Shown: piece after piece, positions 44,549-54,155 of the stretch | How the letters are laid out: every line of letters begins with the position of its first letter | Numbering within the stretch: the stretch's first letter is position 1 | Source of the DNA: JAXGQE01 sp040766585 | Lineage (GTDB): Bacteria; Bacillota; SLNR01 | DNA: 64,000 nucleotides | Reading direction: 5' to 3' | Assembly (NCBI GenBank): GCA_040766585.1 | Contig: JAXGQE010000010.1 | Coordinates: 1 to 64,000, forward strand | Notes under the pieces: model-generated | What the model saw: the letters and a program-made list of their open reading frames with translations, nothing else | The model's database searches: none | What the model was told of the DNA's origin: nothing | Position numbers and translations under genes: made by a program

Positions 44549-45031
44549 CTAATAGATGATTCCAGAGGATGTCCGGTACTCTTCAAACAGGGCCAGGGCT
44601 TCTTCTTTATCCATGGGATGCAGGGTCAGAAAGCCTGCAGCTTCGGCTTCTCCTCGAATGTACCGATAGATAAAATCATCCCGAAAACCGATGGCTGCGG
44701 CCTCTTCCGGAGTGCAGCCGTAATATACTTGGCGGATGTTGGCCCAGATGATGGCCGACAGACACATGGGGCAGGGATACGCGGTAGCATACAAAATGCA
44801 GTCGGATAAGTCATGGGTTTGAAGAACCCTGCCGGCCTGGCGTATGGCATTGATCTCAGCATGGGCAGTGGGATCCCGATCCCCCAGTACAGTGTTGCTG
44901 GCTACAGCCAGTACCGTTCCGTCCCGGGTAGTAATGACTGCCCCGAATGGACCGCCCAACCCCTGACGCATGGTTTTTTGAGCGTGTTCAACAGCTTGCT
45001 TCAGATAATCGGATTTGGTGTGTGCAGTCAT
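44549..45031 (-). CDS. Guanine/nucleoside deaminase (GuaD-like)
   Basis: This is a 160-residue protein with zinc-binding motifs PTAHAEINAI (His and catalytic Glu at about residues 56-58) and PCPMCLSAI (Cys at about 87 and 90). A C-terminal tail (FRDDFIYRYIRGEAEAAG) lies after the core. Length and tail fit Bacillus guanine deaminase, which turns guanine into xanthine, rather than the tRNA deaminase TadA. The start CAT at 45029-45031 is preceded, on the minus strand, by AAAGGAGGG. A terminator lies beyond its end. It is the only minus-strand gene in the right half. Confidence 0.85.
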   Translation of the reverse strand: MTAHTKSDYLKQAVEHAQKTMRQGLGGPFGAVITTRDGTVLAVASNTVLGDRDPTAHAEINAIRQAGRVLQTHDLSDCILYATAYPCPMCLSAIIWANIRQVYYGCTPEEAAAIGFRDDFIYRYIRGEAEAAGFLTLHPMDKEEALALFEEYRTSSGIIY

Positions 45032-45295
45032 TCAAATCCCTCCTTTCCATAACGTGATGAGCTGTCAGTCAGGACCATTGTACCCATTTTTTAGCGGACT
45101 GTAAAGAGACAGGGAATTTCCACAAGCAAGGAAACGAGAGTTTGAACTATAGGGTAGCAGGGTTGCCGTTTGGGAATTCTTAGCTGCAGTACAGGAAAAT
45201 GCCCTTTTCTGTAGAATCACTGACGTCATAACTGTTCGGTATACATTCTATTTGGTGATTTTTTCCCTCGAGTTTAAGTCAGGAGATGATGGTAC

Positions 45296-48200
45296 TTGCA
45301 TATACGGAAAGGGCTTCAGTTTCGAAGATGGATTCTACTGTTGATTATCACGCTAATTGGATCGTTTCTGCCTTCAATGACCGGAACAGTCTGGGGTAGT
45401 GAAGATACGGCAGTCTCCCCACGTACTTTGCAGGAAAAAATCGAATTTTCACTGACAGAAGCACCCGATCAGGTTGAGGTGCTCATTCTGATGGCCCAAC
45501 AGACGGATACAGAGAAGATAGCACTTCAGGCGGCCGCTCAGGTTTCTGCTGGAGCAGATACTGCAGAACGGAAGAGCCAGATTCGAACCGATGTATTTCA
45601 GGCTCTGACGGGTACATCCCAGCGAACCCAGAAAAGTTTGATGGCTTATCTGCAGATGCAGAAAAGAGCCGACCGGGCTGAAAAACTTCGCAGTTATTTT
45701 ATCGTGAATGCTATTTCCGTAACAGTGGACAAAGATCTGGTTCCTGTCATCGCTGCTCGTTCCGATGTGGATTCGGTGTGGGAAAACCGGATTATCACCA
45801 CGGTGGAGCCTCTGCCTGCCGCGGATGATGTATCCATTAGTGCTGTCCGAAGCAATTTGATCCAGATTGATGCTCCCAGTGTTTGGGCTGATTACGGATA
45901 TGACGGAGACGGCGTGGTGGTGGGTGTGCTGGATACCGGTGTGGACTGGCAGCACGAAGCCCTTTTCCGCCAGTACCGCGGCTACGACCCGCTCCATCCA
46001 CTGAATCCTGTTCATAGTTATAACTGGTATGATCCTTATTATGAGAATCCGTATCCGGATGATTATCACGGCCACGGATCCCATGTGGCAGGCATTATTG
46101 TGGGGGAAGATCCGACAAAAACATACCAGATCGGGGTTGCACCGGGGGCCAAATGGATCGCAGCCCGGGGGCTGAATGATTCCGGCTCCGGTGATTATCT
46201 GGCATTGCTGTCTGCCATGGAATTTATGTTGGCTCCAACACCCAATATAGATGGCAGCGGAACGCCGGACCCGACCCGGGCTCCGGATATTGTCAACAAT
46301 TCCTGGGGCTCAGACGATACATCCAGCAATCCCATTTTTAAGTCAGCCATTCAAGCCTGGCGTTCTGCCGGCATTGTTCCGGTGTTTGCTGCCGGAAACA
46401 ACGGCCCCTCGGTGGGGTCCATTGCAGTACCGGCCAATTATGCCGAAAGTTTTGCCGTGGGGAATGTGGACAGTTCCAACAACCTGGTTTCTAGTTCCAG
46501 TGTGGGTCCCAGTGCTTGTGGCTCCTTTATCAAACCGGATGTGGTAGCACCGGGTGCAGCCATTTTTTCGGTTCAAGCCTATGCCGACAAAGAAACTGGT
46601 GAAGACCGTCTGCGTGGATACTGCTATATGACAGGCACTTCCATGGCCGCGCCCCATGTGGCCGGCGTGGCCGCTTTAATCCGATCCAAAGCACCCGATT
46701 TAACGGTTACAGATATTGAAGCGGTGCTTCGGGATACGGCCCATCCACTGACCAACGGGACCTATCCGGTATCCCCCAATTTCGGGTTCGGATACGGGTT
46801 GGTGGATGCCTATGATGCAGTGGGTTCCGTTGATGTCATCACGATTGAACTTTTGGTCAATCCTTCCAGCGGTGGCACGGTCAGCGGAGGAGGGGTGCTG
46901 ACCTACCCGGGGGATGTGACCGTCACAGCCACGCCGGCTGCGGGATACAATTTCTCCTACTGGGAAGATTCAGTCACGGGTTTGGTCAGTACGGACATGG
47001 AGTATACATTTTATGCGGATGAGGACAAGAGTCTAACCGCCTGTTTTGTTCCAGAAATATATACCATCGAAGCTCTGACAGACCCTGCCGAAGGCGGTTC
47101 TGTCATCGGAGGAGGAACGTACCTGTACGGTCAAACTGTCCAGCTGACAGCTGCTCCGGCACTGCATTACGACTTTGCCGGATGGAAAGAAGGAAGCACT
47201 ACCGTCAGCACGGACAACCCATATTCATTCAGTGCCTCTGGAAGCCGTACCCTGACGGCTCAGTTTGTTCCAGCTTCCTATGCCATTTCTCTACAGGCTT
47301 CTCCTGCCGATGGAGGGAGTCTGTCTGGAGGGGGCACCTACCCGGTGGGAAGTAGCGTGACGGTATCGGCTACTGCGGTGCGCCCGTACGCCTTCAGCCA
47401 CTGGGAAGAAGACGGTGTACAAATCTGGGATACCAGCGAATTCACATTTGAGGCTTGGGGGCATCGGACTCTGACGGCTGTGTTTGATCAGGTGGAGTAT
47501 GTCATTGCTGCCCAGGTGCATCCGGAAGGATCCGGATCGGCGTCCGGCGCCGGTTTCTATCTGCCCGGAGAAACGGTGACACTGACTGCAGCTCCGGCAA
47601 ACGGGTACCATTTTGTGGAGTGGAAAGAAGATGACCTGTCTGTCAGCACCGATGAAGAATATGTATTTGAAGCAGGAAGCAATCGATCGTTGACAGCTTG
47701 CTTTGCTTTGAACCAGTACACAGTCACTTTGCAGCATGATCCAGTATCTGGAGGGAATACCATCGGCAGCGGACCGTATTTCTTCGGGACCCAGTGTGCA
47801 GCGTCGGCAGTACCGGAGGAAGGGTATGCGTTTTTGGTATGGGCTGAAGACGGCGTCTATGTCCATGGAACGGAAGATTATCCCTTTACGGTAACCGGCG
47901 ATAAGACGCTGCAGGCTATCTTCATCGAGGAAGTACCCGGTCAGGAAACTCGGGCTTTGATTCCATCTGGCGGGACAGCGGAAGCCCTTTTTGCAAAAAT
48001 GAATGCATTTCTTTCTGTAACCACGGATGACTTTGGCACTGTCACCCTGCGTTTTTTGGATGACCGGGTCATGCCGGGATACTTTCCGGCTGGAATCTTT
48101 TTCGAGCTGGAAAGCACCCAGGATTTAAGTTCCCGCTCTCTCTATCTGGAGATGGGGTACGATCCCGGTGAACTGCCTATAGAGATGAATGAGTCGTCAC

Positions 48201-49240
48201 TGCGTCTGTACCGATGGCAGGAAAGCACCCAAACCTGGGAAGTCCTTCCCGGTAGTGTGGATCAGATTCATCACACGGTGTGCGGCAGTGCCGTGGGTGG
48301 AGGCGTCTTTGCCGTGGCTGGAGACTATTTACCGGTGCTGCGGATGGCGGGGAGCAGCCGCTATGGAACAGCTGCTGCTGTCAGCCAGGCCGGGTGGCCC
48401 AATGGAGCGGATACGGTGGTGCTGGCTCGAGGGGATGATTATGCCGATGCGTTGGCCGGTGTCCCGTTGGCATATCATCTCAATGCCCCCGTTTTGCTGA
48501 GTGCCAAGACATATTTGCCTGGAACAACAGCAGCGGAACTGGCCCGCCTGGGAGCTCAGAAGGTGATTATCCTGGGAGGTACCAGTGCCGTGGGAGAGCA
48601 AGTAGAGATGGAACTCCAAAATCGAGGACTGCAGGTAGAACGATTATCCGGCAGTACACGCTATGAAACAGCCGTTCTGATTGCGCAGAAACTGGAAAGT
48701 GAAGGGTTGGTACCAACGGAGATTGTGGTGGCTGTGGGGACGAATTTCCCGGATGCGCTGGCGGCGGCTGCCTTCGCTGCCCGGTCCGGTCAACCCATTC
48801 TTCTCACGGGCACGGATATTCTTCCCTTGTCGACCCGTACCTACATGGAAACTTTGCAGCTGCAAACAGTCATCATCGCCGGGGGCAGTTCGGCGGTCAG
48901 TGACGATGTGGAAAATCAGATTCAGGATTATGCCGATACTCTGAGGCTTTCGGGCAGCAACCGCTATTCCACTGCCGTGGCTGTGGCTCAGTATTACGGG
49001 ATTGAATCATCCCGCAGCTACATGGCGACGGGTTTGGACTTTCCCGATGCCATTGCCGGAGCGGTGTTGGCGGCCAAGCGGGGTACCGGAGTGCTTCTGG
49101 TGTATGGCCCGGGAATGGAACCCAATGAAGTGGTCCAGAACTTTATGGATGCTGAAGGGATCCAGTCCGTGGGACTGTTCGGTGGTACCGGTGTAATCAG
49201 CAGCACGATGGAAAGTTGGTTTTCCAGTCATCTGCCTTGA
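45296..49240 (+). CDS. Subtilisin-like surface protease with InlB-type and CWB2 repeats
   Basis: This is a 1314-residue protein. A signal peptide (residues 1-34, WILLLIITLIGSFLPSMTG) precedes a propeptide up to about 185. The S8 domain has Asp213 (VGVLDTGVDW), His260 (GHGSHVAG), Asn334 (NNSWGS) and Ser449 (GTSMAAPH), all catalytic residues in place. From about residue 515 to 880 there are five repeats of about 73 residues with the pattern GGG.Y..G..VT..A....Y.F..W and AxF, like Flg_new/InlB_B repeats. A PT-like Ala/Leu-rich domain follows, and from about 1017 to the end there are three cell-wall-binding type 2 repeats (RxxGSxRYxTA, IIxGGxSAV). It is probably secreted and bound to the wall. 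The start is TTG at 45296 with AGGAG 10 bases upstream. It stands alone. Confidence 0.93.
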   Translation: MHIRKGLQFRRWILLLIITLIGSFLPSMTGTVWGSEDTAVSPRTLQEKIEFSLTEAPDQVEVLILMAQQTDTEKIALQAAAQVSAGADTAERKSQIRTDVFQALTGTSQRTQKSLMAYLQMQKRADRAEKLRSYFIVNAISVTVDKDLVPVIAARSDVDSVWENRIITTVEPLPAADDVSISAVRSNLIQIDAPSVWADYGYDGDGVVVGVLDTGVDWQHEALFRQYRGYDPLHPLNPVHSYNWYDPYYENPYPDDYHGHGSHVAGIIVGEDPTKTYQIGVAPGAKWIAARGLNDSGSGDYLALLSAMEFMLAPTPNIDGSGTPDPTRAPDIVNNSWGSDDTSSNPIFKSAIQAWRSAGIVPVFAAGNNGPSVGSIAVPANYAESFAVGNVDSSNNLVSSSSVGPSACGSFIKPDVVAPGAAIFSVQAYADKETGEDRLRGYCYMTGTSMAAPHVAGVAALIRSKAPDLTVTDIEAVLRDTAHPLTNGTYPVSPNFGFGYGLVDAYDAVGSVDVITIELLVNPSSGGTVSGGGVLTYPGDVTVTATPAAGYNFSYWEDSVTGLVSTDMEYTFYADEDKSLTACFVPEIYTIEALTDPAEGGSVIGGGTYLYGQTVQLTAAPALHYDFAGWKEGSTTVSTDNPYSFSASGSRTLTAQFVPASYAISLQASPADGGSLSGGGTYPVGSSVTVSATAVRPYAFSHWEEDGVQIWDTSEFTFEAWGHRTLTAVFDQVEYVIAAQVHPEGSGSASGAGFYLPGETVTLTAAPANGYHFVEWKEDDLSVSTDEEYVFEAGSNRSLTACFALNQYTVTLQHDPVSGGNTIGSGPYFFGTQCAASAVPEEGYAFLVWAEDGVYVHGTEDYPFTVTGDKTLQAIFIEEVPGQETRALIPSGGTAEALFAKMNAFLSVTTDDFGTVTLRFLDDRVMPGYFPAGIFFELESTQDLSSRSLYLEMGYDPGELPIEMNESSLRLYRWQESTQTWEVLPGSVDQIHHTVCGSAVGGGVFAVAGDYLPVLRMAGSSRYGTAAAVSQAGWPNGADTVVLARGDDYADALAGVPLAYHLNAPVLLSAKTYLPGTTAAELARLGAQKVIILGGTSAVGEQVEMELQNRGLQVERLSGSTRYETAVLIAQKLESEGLVPTEIVVAVGTNFPDALAAAAFAARSGQPILLTGTDILPLSTRTYMETLQLQTVIIAGGSSAVSDDVENQIQDYADTLRLSGSNRYSTAVAVAQYYGIESSRSYMATGLDFPDAIAGAVLAAKRGTGVLLVYGPGMEPNEVVQNFMDAEGIQSVGLFGGTGVISSTMESWFSSHLP

Positions 49241-49268
49241 TGTATGTCATGATCATGCACCATCATGG

Positions 49269-49307
49269 GAAGATCTGTCCGCCGGGTGGATCTTCTCTTG
49301 CTGTTTT
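49269..49307 (+). terminator. Terminator after the protease gene
   Basis: GAAGATC (49269-49275) pairs with GATCTTC (49289-49295), followed by TCTTGCTGTTTT. It lies 29 bases after the stop codon of the protease gene and before the glycan operon. Confidence 0.7.
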
Positions 49308-49414
49308 GCTTTGTTCGAGATCAAGGGAAAACTTCCAGCGAAAAACGATCCAGGCAGGAGCTTTTCTGTCTGGCGAGAATCATTAGCTAATAGCATCTGA
49401 AAAGGGGAGTGGCT

Positions 49415-50488
49415 ATGGAGATACGACGCGCCCAACCGGAGGACCAGGAAGCCATATTTGACCTGTATCGATTTGCATATCCGGATTGGGAAAAACGCAT
49501 TCCCCAACGCTGGCTTTGGCAGTTCGTCGATAATCCATTTGCCGATCCGAAGCAGCTTTCCATTTTTCTGGCTCTGGATGACGAAAAACGCATTATCGGT
49601 CAAACCAGTTCCATTATGGAGCAGATGCAGATCGGCTCAGAGCGGTATCCCACCGGCTGGGTGGTGGATGTGTTTGTGCATCCGGATTATCGGGGCCAGG
49701 GTGTTGCCAAAGCACTGAAGAAAATGCAAAAATCACAGAAAGATATGGTGGAGATGAGCATCAGTATGGTGGATGCCATGCGCCATATTGTGCAGAATCT
49801 GGGTTCCCGTCCTTTGGCCCCGCTGCAGATCTTCTTGCTGCGGGTGGATCCCCGTTCTCTGTCCCGGGCAGCTGCACGGCGCCTGGGCGGTGGTTTTCTA
49901 GGCGGACTGGTTCAGAAAAGCCACTTGGTGGAGTTGTATGGGAATCTGTTGAATGCTGTTTTGGATCAGCGGGCTCATTCCAGAAAACAGATGGAAAAGA
50001 ACATCGTTTTTCAGCCGGTGAACCGTTGGGGAGACGATGCCGATATTTTATGGGAAGAATTGCAGCATGATATTGCCCCGGCGGCTGTCCGCAATACCCG
50101 ATACCTGAATTGGAAATATGTGGATCAACCGGGAATGAACTTTGTTGGTTTTATGGGGTATCGAGACGGTCGTCCGGTGGGGTACCTGATTTTACGACCA
50201 CTGCCTCACCGTGGAGTCGTGGTGGATTTGATGTTTTCGCCCAAACGGCCTGACGATATGGTGGCTGCTTTGGATTTTGCAGTGGACTACTTCCGGCAGA
50301 GGGGACTGAAAGATGTGCGCATCGGCAGCTCCCACCCGGTCCTGATTGACTGCATTCAAAGAGCCGGAGCCGGACGGCCTGTACAAAAAATGATACCCAT
50401 GTTCTATACCACCCGGGATTTGGACTTGGATTCACTAACTGCGGCATCCTGGTGGTTTACTTTGGGAGACCACGATATTCAGCAGTGA
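49415..50488 (+). CDS. GNAT-like protein, first of a tandem pair
   Basis: This is a 357-residue protein. The N-terminal 150 residues form a GNAT domain (EIRRAQPEDQEAIFDLYRF and VDVFVHPDYRGQGVAKALKK, an acetyl-CoA-type loop). The rest contains a second part (NTRYLNWKYVDQPGM and YRDGRPVGYLILRP) resembling the FemAB/PEP-CTERM-linked acetyltransferase layout. It ends WWFTLGDHDIQQ. ATG 49415 is chosen with GGGGAG upstream; GTG 49409 is the alternative. The next gene is a clear paralogue. It starts the plus-strand glycan operon and could acylate a sugar or peptide in surface assembly. Confidence 0.8.
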   Translation: MEIRRAQPEDQEAIFDLYRFAYPDWEKRIPQRWLWQFVDNPFADPKQLSIFLALDDEKRIIGQTSSIMEQMQIGSERYPTGWVVDVFVHPDYRGQGVAKALKKMQKSQKDMVEMSISMVDAMRHIVQNLGSRPLAPLQIFLLRVDPRSLSRAAARRLGGGFLGGLVQKSHLVELYGNLLNAVLDQRAHSRKQMEKNIVFQPVNRWGDDADILWEELQHDIAPAAVRNTRYLNWKYVDQPGMNFVGFMGYRDGRPVGYLILRPLPHRGVVVDLMFSPKRPDDMVAALDFAVDYFRQRGLKDVRIGSSHPVLIDCIQRAGAGRPVQKMIPMFYTTRDLDLDSLTAASWWFTLGDHDIQQ

Positions 50489-50517
50489 AGGGCACATTGA
50501 AGAAATGAGGACCGAAC

Positions 50518-51594
50518 ATGAGAAACATTCACATAAGGCGGGCTCAGTGGAGTGACCGGGAGCGTATCTTTGATTTCTACCGACAGTCCTATCCGGACTG
50601 GGAGCGTCGCATCCCTCACCGATGGGACTGGCAGATGACGAACAATCCGTATCGTCCGGAAGGACCACCTACTGTGTGGCTGGCGGTTAATGAGCAAAAT
50701 GAAGTGGTAGGGCAGACCATGGCTGTCATGGAGCCAATTTTTCTGGATGGGAAAGTGCGTCTTTTGGGCTGGTCGGTGGATGCTTTTGTGGCGGCTGATC
50801 TGCGCGGGCAGGGATTGGGCCGGCAGCTGAAGGAAGCCATGCAGCAGGATCTGCCTTTGGTCATGAGCATCAGCATGGCGGATGCCATACGGCATATTAA
50901 CGTGACTCAGGGAGCTTTGGAACTTCCGGTTTTAACAACTTACTTGCTGAATGTGGATGCCCGTCAGCTGACTCAGGTGTTGTCACGCTCTGCAGGTTCT
51001 TTGTTGGGGTCAGTAATTCGGGGGCTGAATCCGGGGGCTCTGCTGGCAACCCGCATTAATGCCGGTGCGGCTCATCGCAGACAGGCGATGAAAAAGGATG
51101 CTCAAAACGTGGACTTTGTCCCGATTGATCAATTTCCTGCTGAAGTGGACTCGTTCTGGGAGAAGGCGTCCAACCGCTATACCGGCGCTGTGGTTCGCAC
51201 CCACCGCTATCTGAACTGGAAATACTATGCTCAGCCGAATGTGGCATATCAAAGTTTTCTGATTTTTAAAGAAAAAGAGATGCAAGGATATATAATCCTT
51301 CGGGAAGGTTCCCAGCGGGGGACCGTGGTGGACCTTATTTTGGAGCCTCAGAACCCTTCAACAGCGGCAGCCGCATTGGATTTTGCGGTCCAGTATTACC
51401 GCAGGAAAAACATCCATGAAGTGCGGGGCGGATCGAGCCTGCCTTGGTTGAAGGACTGTTTGGCCCGCTGCGGCTGGAATCGACCCGTCCTGGAACGTAC
51501 TCCGCTTCTGCACATCCGGAATGGCAATCATCCTTCTACGATGCAGGACGGCCTTTGGCTGTTCGGACTGGGGGATCACGATCAGCAGCAGTAA
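50518..51594 (+). CDS. GNAT-like protein, second of a tandem pair
   Basis: This is a 358-residue paralogue of the preceding protein, with the same start pattern (IRRAQWSDRERIFDFYRQSYPDWERRIPHRW), VDAFVAADLRGQGLGRQLKEA loop, HRYLNWKYYAQPN and the end LWLFGLGDHDQQQ. By eye, roughly 40 percent of residues are shared along the whole length, so it is an old duplication. GAGG lies ahead of the ATG. It follows the first copy by 29 bases and precedes the propeller protein by 18 bases. The two could act on different acceptors or as a complex. Confidence 0.8.
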   Translation: MRNIHIRRAQWSDRERIFDFYRQSYPDWERRIPHRWDWQMTNNPYRPEGPPTVWLAVNEQNEVVGQTMAVMEPIFLDGKVRLLGWSVDAFVAADLRGQGLGRQLKEAMQQDLPLVMSISMADAIRHINVTQGALELPVLTTYLLNVDARQLTQVLSRSAGSLLGSVIRGLNPGALLATRINAGAAHRRQAMKKDAQNVDFVPIDQFPAEVDSFWEKASNRYTGAVVRTHRYLNWKYYAQPNVAYQSFLIFKEKEMQGYIILREGSQRGTVVDLILEPQNPSTAAAALDFAVQYYRRKNIHEVRGGSSLPWLKDCLARCGWNRPVLERTPLLHIRNGNHPSTMQDGLWLFGLGDHDQQQ

Positions 51595-51612
51595 TCCCAG
51601 AAAGGGGATTCG

Positions 51613-52548
51613 ATGGAGAATATTGCACGATGGCTAAGTCGAAAAACAGTGTTTCGCCGCGAATGGACTCTGGGCATCTACCGGGGATCGTCTCCGCTGC
51701 AGTTAGAGCCTTATACTCACAATCCGGTTCTCAGCTCTCGGGATTTTTCCGTACCGGTGCGCTTTTTGGCCGATCCTTTTTTGTTCAGATTGAATGATAT
51801 ATTTTACCTTTTCTTTGAGATATTGAATCTGATCAGTCGCCGGGGGGAGATTGCTGCGGCTGTCAGCTCCGATGGGCTACACTGGAAGGTTCTGGGGGTG
51901 GTTTTGGCAGAACCTCATCATCTGTCGTTTCCATTGGTTTTTGCTCATCAAGACCATATTTACATGCTTCCAGAAAGCCACAAGGCAAAAAGTGTTCAGC
52001 TATACCGCGCCGTGGATTTCCCCATGCGCTGGGAACCGGCTGAGATCCTTTTGTCCGGGGAATCCTATAACGATTCAGTCCTGCTGCACCATCACCAACG
52101 ATGGTGGCTGTTTACCACCACGGACAATCATCATCTTCGATTATTCAGTGCTGAAGATTTGCTCCAGGGTCCGTGGACGGAGCACCCTCAGAGTCCGGTG
52201 TATACCGGACTGTATGCGCGCCCGGCCGGCAAAGTGCTGGTGGATGGACAGAGCCTCTTCCGATTTGCCCAGAATCCGGTACCGGAATACGGTACCAGCA
52301 TTATAGCCTTTCAGGTTCAAGTTCTGAGTGAATCAGAATACATCGAAGTTCCGCTGCCGGATCCCCCTTTTTTGGGACCGACCGGGCAAGGATGGAATGA
52401 AAAGCGGATGCATCATATTGATTTTCTTCCGCTGCCTTCCGGACAGTGGCTGGCTGCAGCTGACGGGTATTCCCATGCGTTGGATACCCGGTGGGCTGTG
52501 TATCCCCATAAAATTCGGGATCGATACTTGCAGAGCAAAGGCCGATAA
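51613..52548 (+). CDS. GINT1-N-like beta-propeller protein
   Basis: This is a 311-residue protein with the pattern of the GH43-like five-blade propeller in GINT1-type glycosyltransferases: RFLADPFLFRLNDIFYLFFE, GEIAAAVSSDGLHW, HHLSFPLVFAHQDHIYMLPE, WWLFTTTD, and GLYARPAGKVLVDGQSLFRFAQ. The family occurs with polysaccharide synthesis genes. Acidic residues at the propeller centre (Asp in ADPF, Glu in MLPE) look conserved. AAAGGGG precedes the ATG. It may be a glycosidase or a glycan modifying factor; the exact reaction is unknown. Confidence 0.78.
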   Translation: MENIARWLSRKTVFRREWTLGIYRGSSPLQLEPYTHNPVLSSRDFSVPVRFLADPFLFRLNDIFYLFFEILNLISRRGEIAAAVSSDGLHWKVLGVVLAEPHHLSFPLVFAHQDHIYMLPESHKAKSVQLYRAVDFPMRWEPAEILLSGESYNDSVLLHHHQRWWLFTTTDNHHLRLFSAEDLLQGPWTEHPQSPVYTGLYARPAGKVLVDGQSLFRFAQNPVPEYGTSIIAFQVQVLSESEYIEVPLPDPPFLGPTGQGWNEKRMHHIDFLPLPSGQWLAAADGYSHALDTRWAVYPHKIRDRYLQSKGR

Positions 52549-52635
52549 GGTGGAAGAGAACCTACACGTACTAACAATGGGAAGATCTAACTGTATGGGT
52601 GTTTGTCTGGAAGCATGATAAAGGAGCGGTGTCCT

Positions 52636-54111
52636 GTGGATGTTCCTTCCCAACGGCGGGCCATTCTATCCGGCCTATTCTGGAAAATGATGGAGCGTGG
52701 CGGCAGCCAGGGAGTGCAGTTTGTGGTTCAAATTGCACTGGCCCGTTTGCTGTTGCCGTCCGATTACGGCGTGCTGGCCATTGTTACGGTGTTTACCATG
52801 CTGGCTGGTGTATTTGTGCAGAGCGGATTTCATTCCGCCCTGATTCAGCGCAAAGAAGCGGATGATCTGGACTATTCATCGGTGTTTTGGTTTAGCATGG
52901 GTACGGCTTTTTTGTTGTATGTCATTTTGTTCGCTGCTGCTCCGGCTATTGCCAGTTTTAACCGGGATCCGTTGATTTCTCCCGTGTTGAGAGTGCTGGC
53001 TCTGATTCTTTTCCTGGGGGCGCTTCGCTCAGTGCATACCGCCCAGACTACACGCCGGATGGAGTTTAAGCGGCTCTTTTACAGCACGGTATCGGCGACT
53101 TTTGTTTCGGGGATCCTTGGAGTTACAGCCGCCTACATGGGGCTGGGAGTCTGGGCTCTGGTGCTTCAACAGCTGGTATCGGGGGCTATGATGACGGTGG
53201 TGTTATGGCGCATGCTGCCCTGGCGTCCACGGTGGATGTTTTCCTGGGAGAGACTGAAGAGCATCTTGTCGTACAGCTGGAAGCTTTTAGCTTCTTCGCT
53301 GATATCTACCTTGTATGCAGATCTGCGAACCCTGGTCATCGGCCGGATGTATCCGCTGGCCACGCTGGGCTTTTATAACCGGGGGAAGCAGTTTCCACAG
53401 CTTCTTGCAGGGAATATTGACCATACCATACAATCGGTGATGTTTCCGGCTCTTTCCAGGCTCCAGGACGATCGGGTCCGGATGCGCAGCCTGGTGCGCC
53501 GGTCCATCGTCACCAGCTCGTTCCTCATTTTTCCCATGATGGTGGGGTTGGCGGTGGTGGCAGAACCTCTAGTGGTGCTTCTCATTACCGACCGGTGGTT
53601 GCCCAGCATTCCTTTTTTGCGAATTTTCTGCGGCATTTACGCGCTGCAGCCCATCCATGCGGCCAATCTGCAGGCCATCAACGCCATGGGGCGCAGCGAT
53701 CTTTTTTTGAAACTGGAAGTTATAAAGAAAACCATTGGATTGGGTATCCTGGCGGTGTCACTGCCATTGGGTGTTTATGCCATAGCCATGGGGGGGCTGG
53801 TCAGCGGACTGGTTTTCACCTTGATCAATGCCTACCCCAATCGCACTTTGCTGGACTATTCGTACGAGGAGCAGATCCGGGACATCCTGCCGTCTCTGCT
53901 TCTGTCTTTGGCTATGGGGGCTGTTGTGTTGGCACTGGGAAGACTCCCTTTGGCCGATCTGCCTCGATTGCTGATTCAGATTGCCGCCGGTGCGGTGATC
54001 TATCCCGGCCTGGCTGCCTTGTTTCGGCTGGAATGTTTCCATTACGCAGTCCAGCTAATCCGCAGCCGCGGGAAAGACTCACCTCCGGCTCCGTCCCCCA
54101 ATGAATTGTGA
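52636..54111 (+). CDS. Wzx-type polysaccharide flippase, copy 1
   Basis: This is a 491-residue membrane protein of the lipopolysaccharide biosynthesis/MATE-like family with about 12-14 hydrophobic segments. It has GLFWKMMERGGSQGVQFVVQI near the start and the DYGVLAIVTVFTMLAGVFVQSGF block of Wzx/TuaB-type exporters. These flip lipid-linked repeat units across the membrane. GTG 52636 is chosen because AAAGGAG lies upstream and it gives the same length as copy 2 (58823-60298); the earlier ATG adds 11 unmatched residues. The second copy lies 4.7 kb downstream. Confidence 0.9.
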   Translation: MDVPSQRRAILSGLFWKMMERGGSQGVQFVVQIALARLLLPSDYGVLAIVTVFTMLAGVFVQSGFHSALIQRKEADDLDYSSVFWFSMGTAFLLYVILFAAAPAIASFNRDPLISPVLRVLALILFLGALRSVHTAQTTRRMEFKRLFYSTVSATFVSGILGVTAAYMGLGVWALVLQQLVSGAMMTVVLWRMLPWRPRWMFSWERLKSILSYSWKLLASSLISTLYADLRTLVIGRMYPLATLGFYNRGKQFPQLLAGNIDHTIQSVMFPALSRLQDDRVRMRSLVRRSIVTSSFLIFPMMVGLAVVAEPLVVLLITDRWLPSIPFLRIFCGIYALQPIHAANLQAINAMGRSDLFLKLEVIKKTIGLGILAVSLPLGVYAIAMGGLVSGLVFTLINAYPNRTLLDYSYEEQIRDILPSLLLSLAMGAVVLALGRLPLADLPRLLIQIAAGAVIYPGLAALFRLECFHYAVQLIRSRGKDSPPAPSPNEL

Positions 54112-54155
54112 TAGAATGGATTCAATGAGAATCAAAGCAAAGAAGGTGGTATGGT

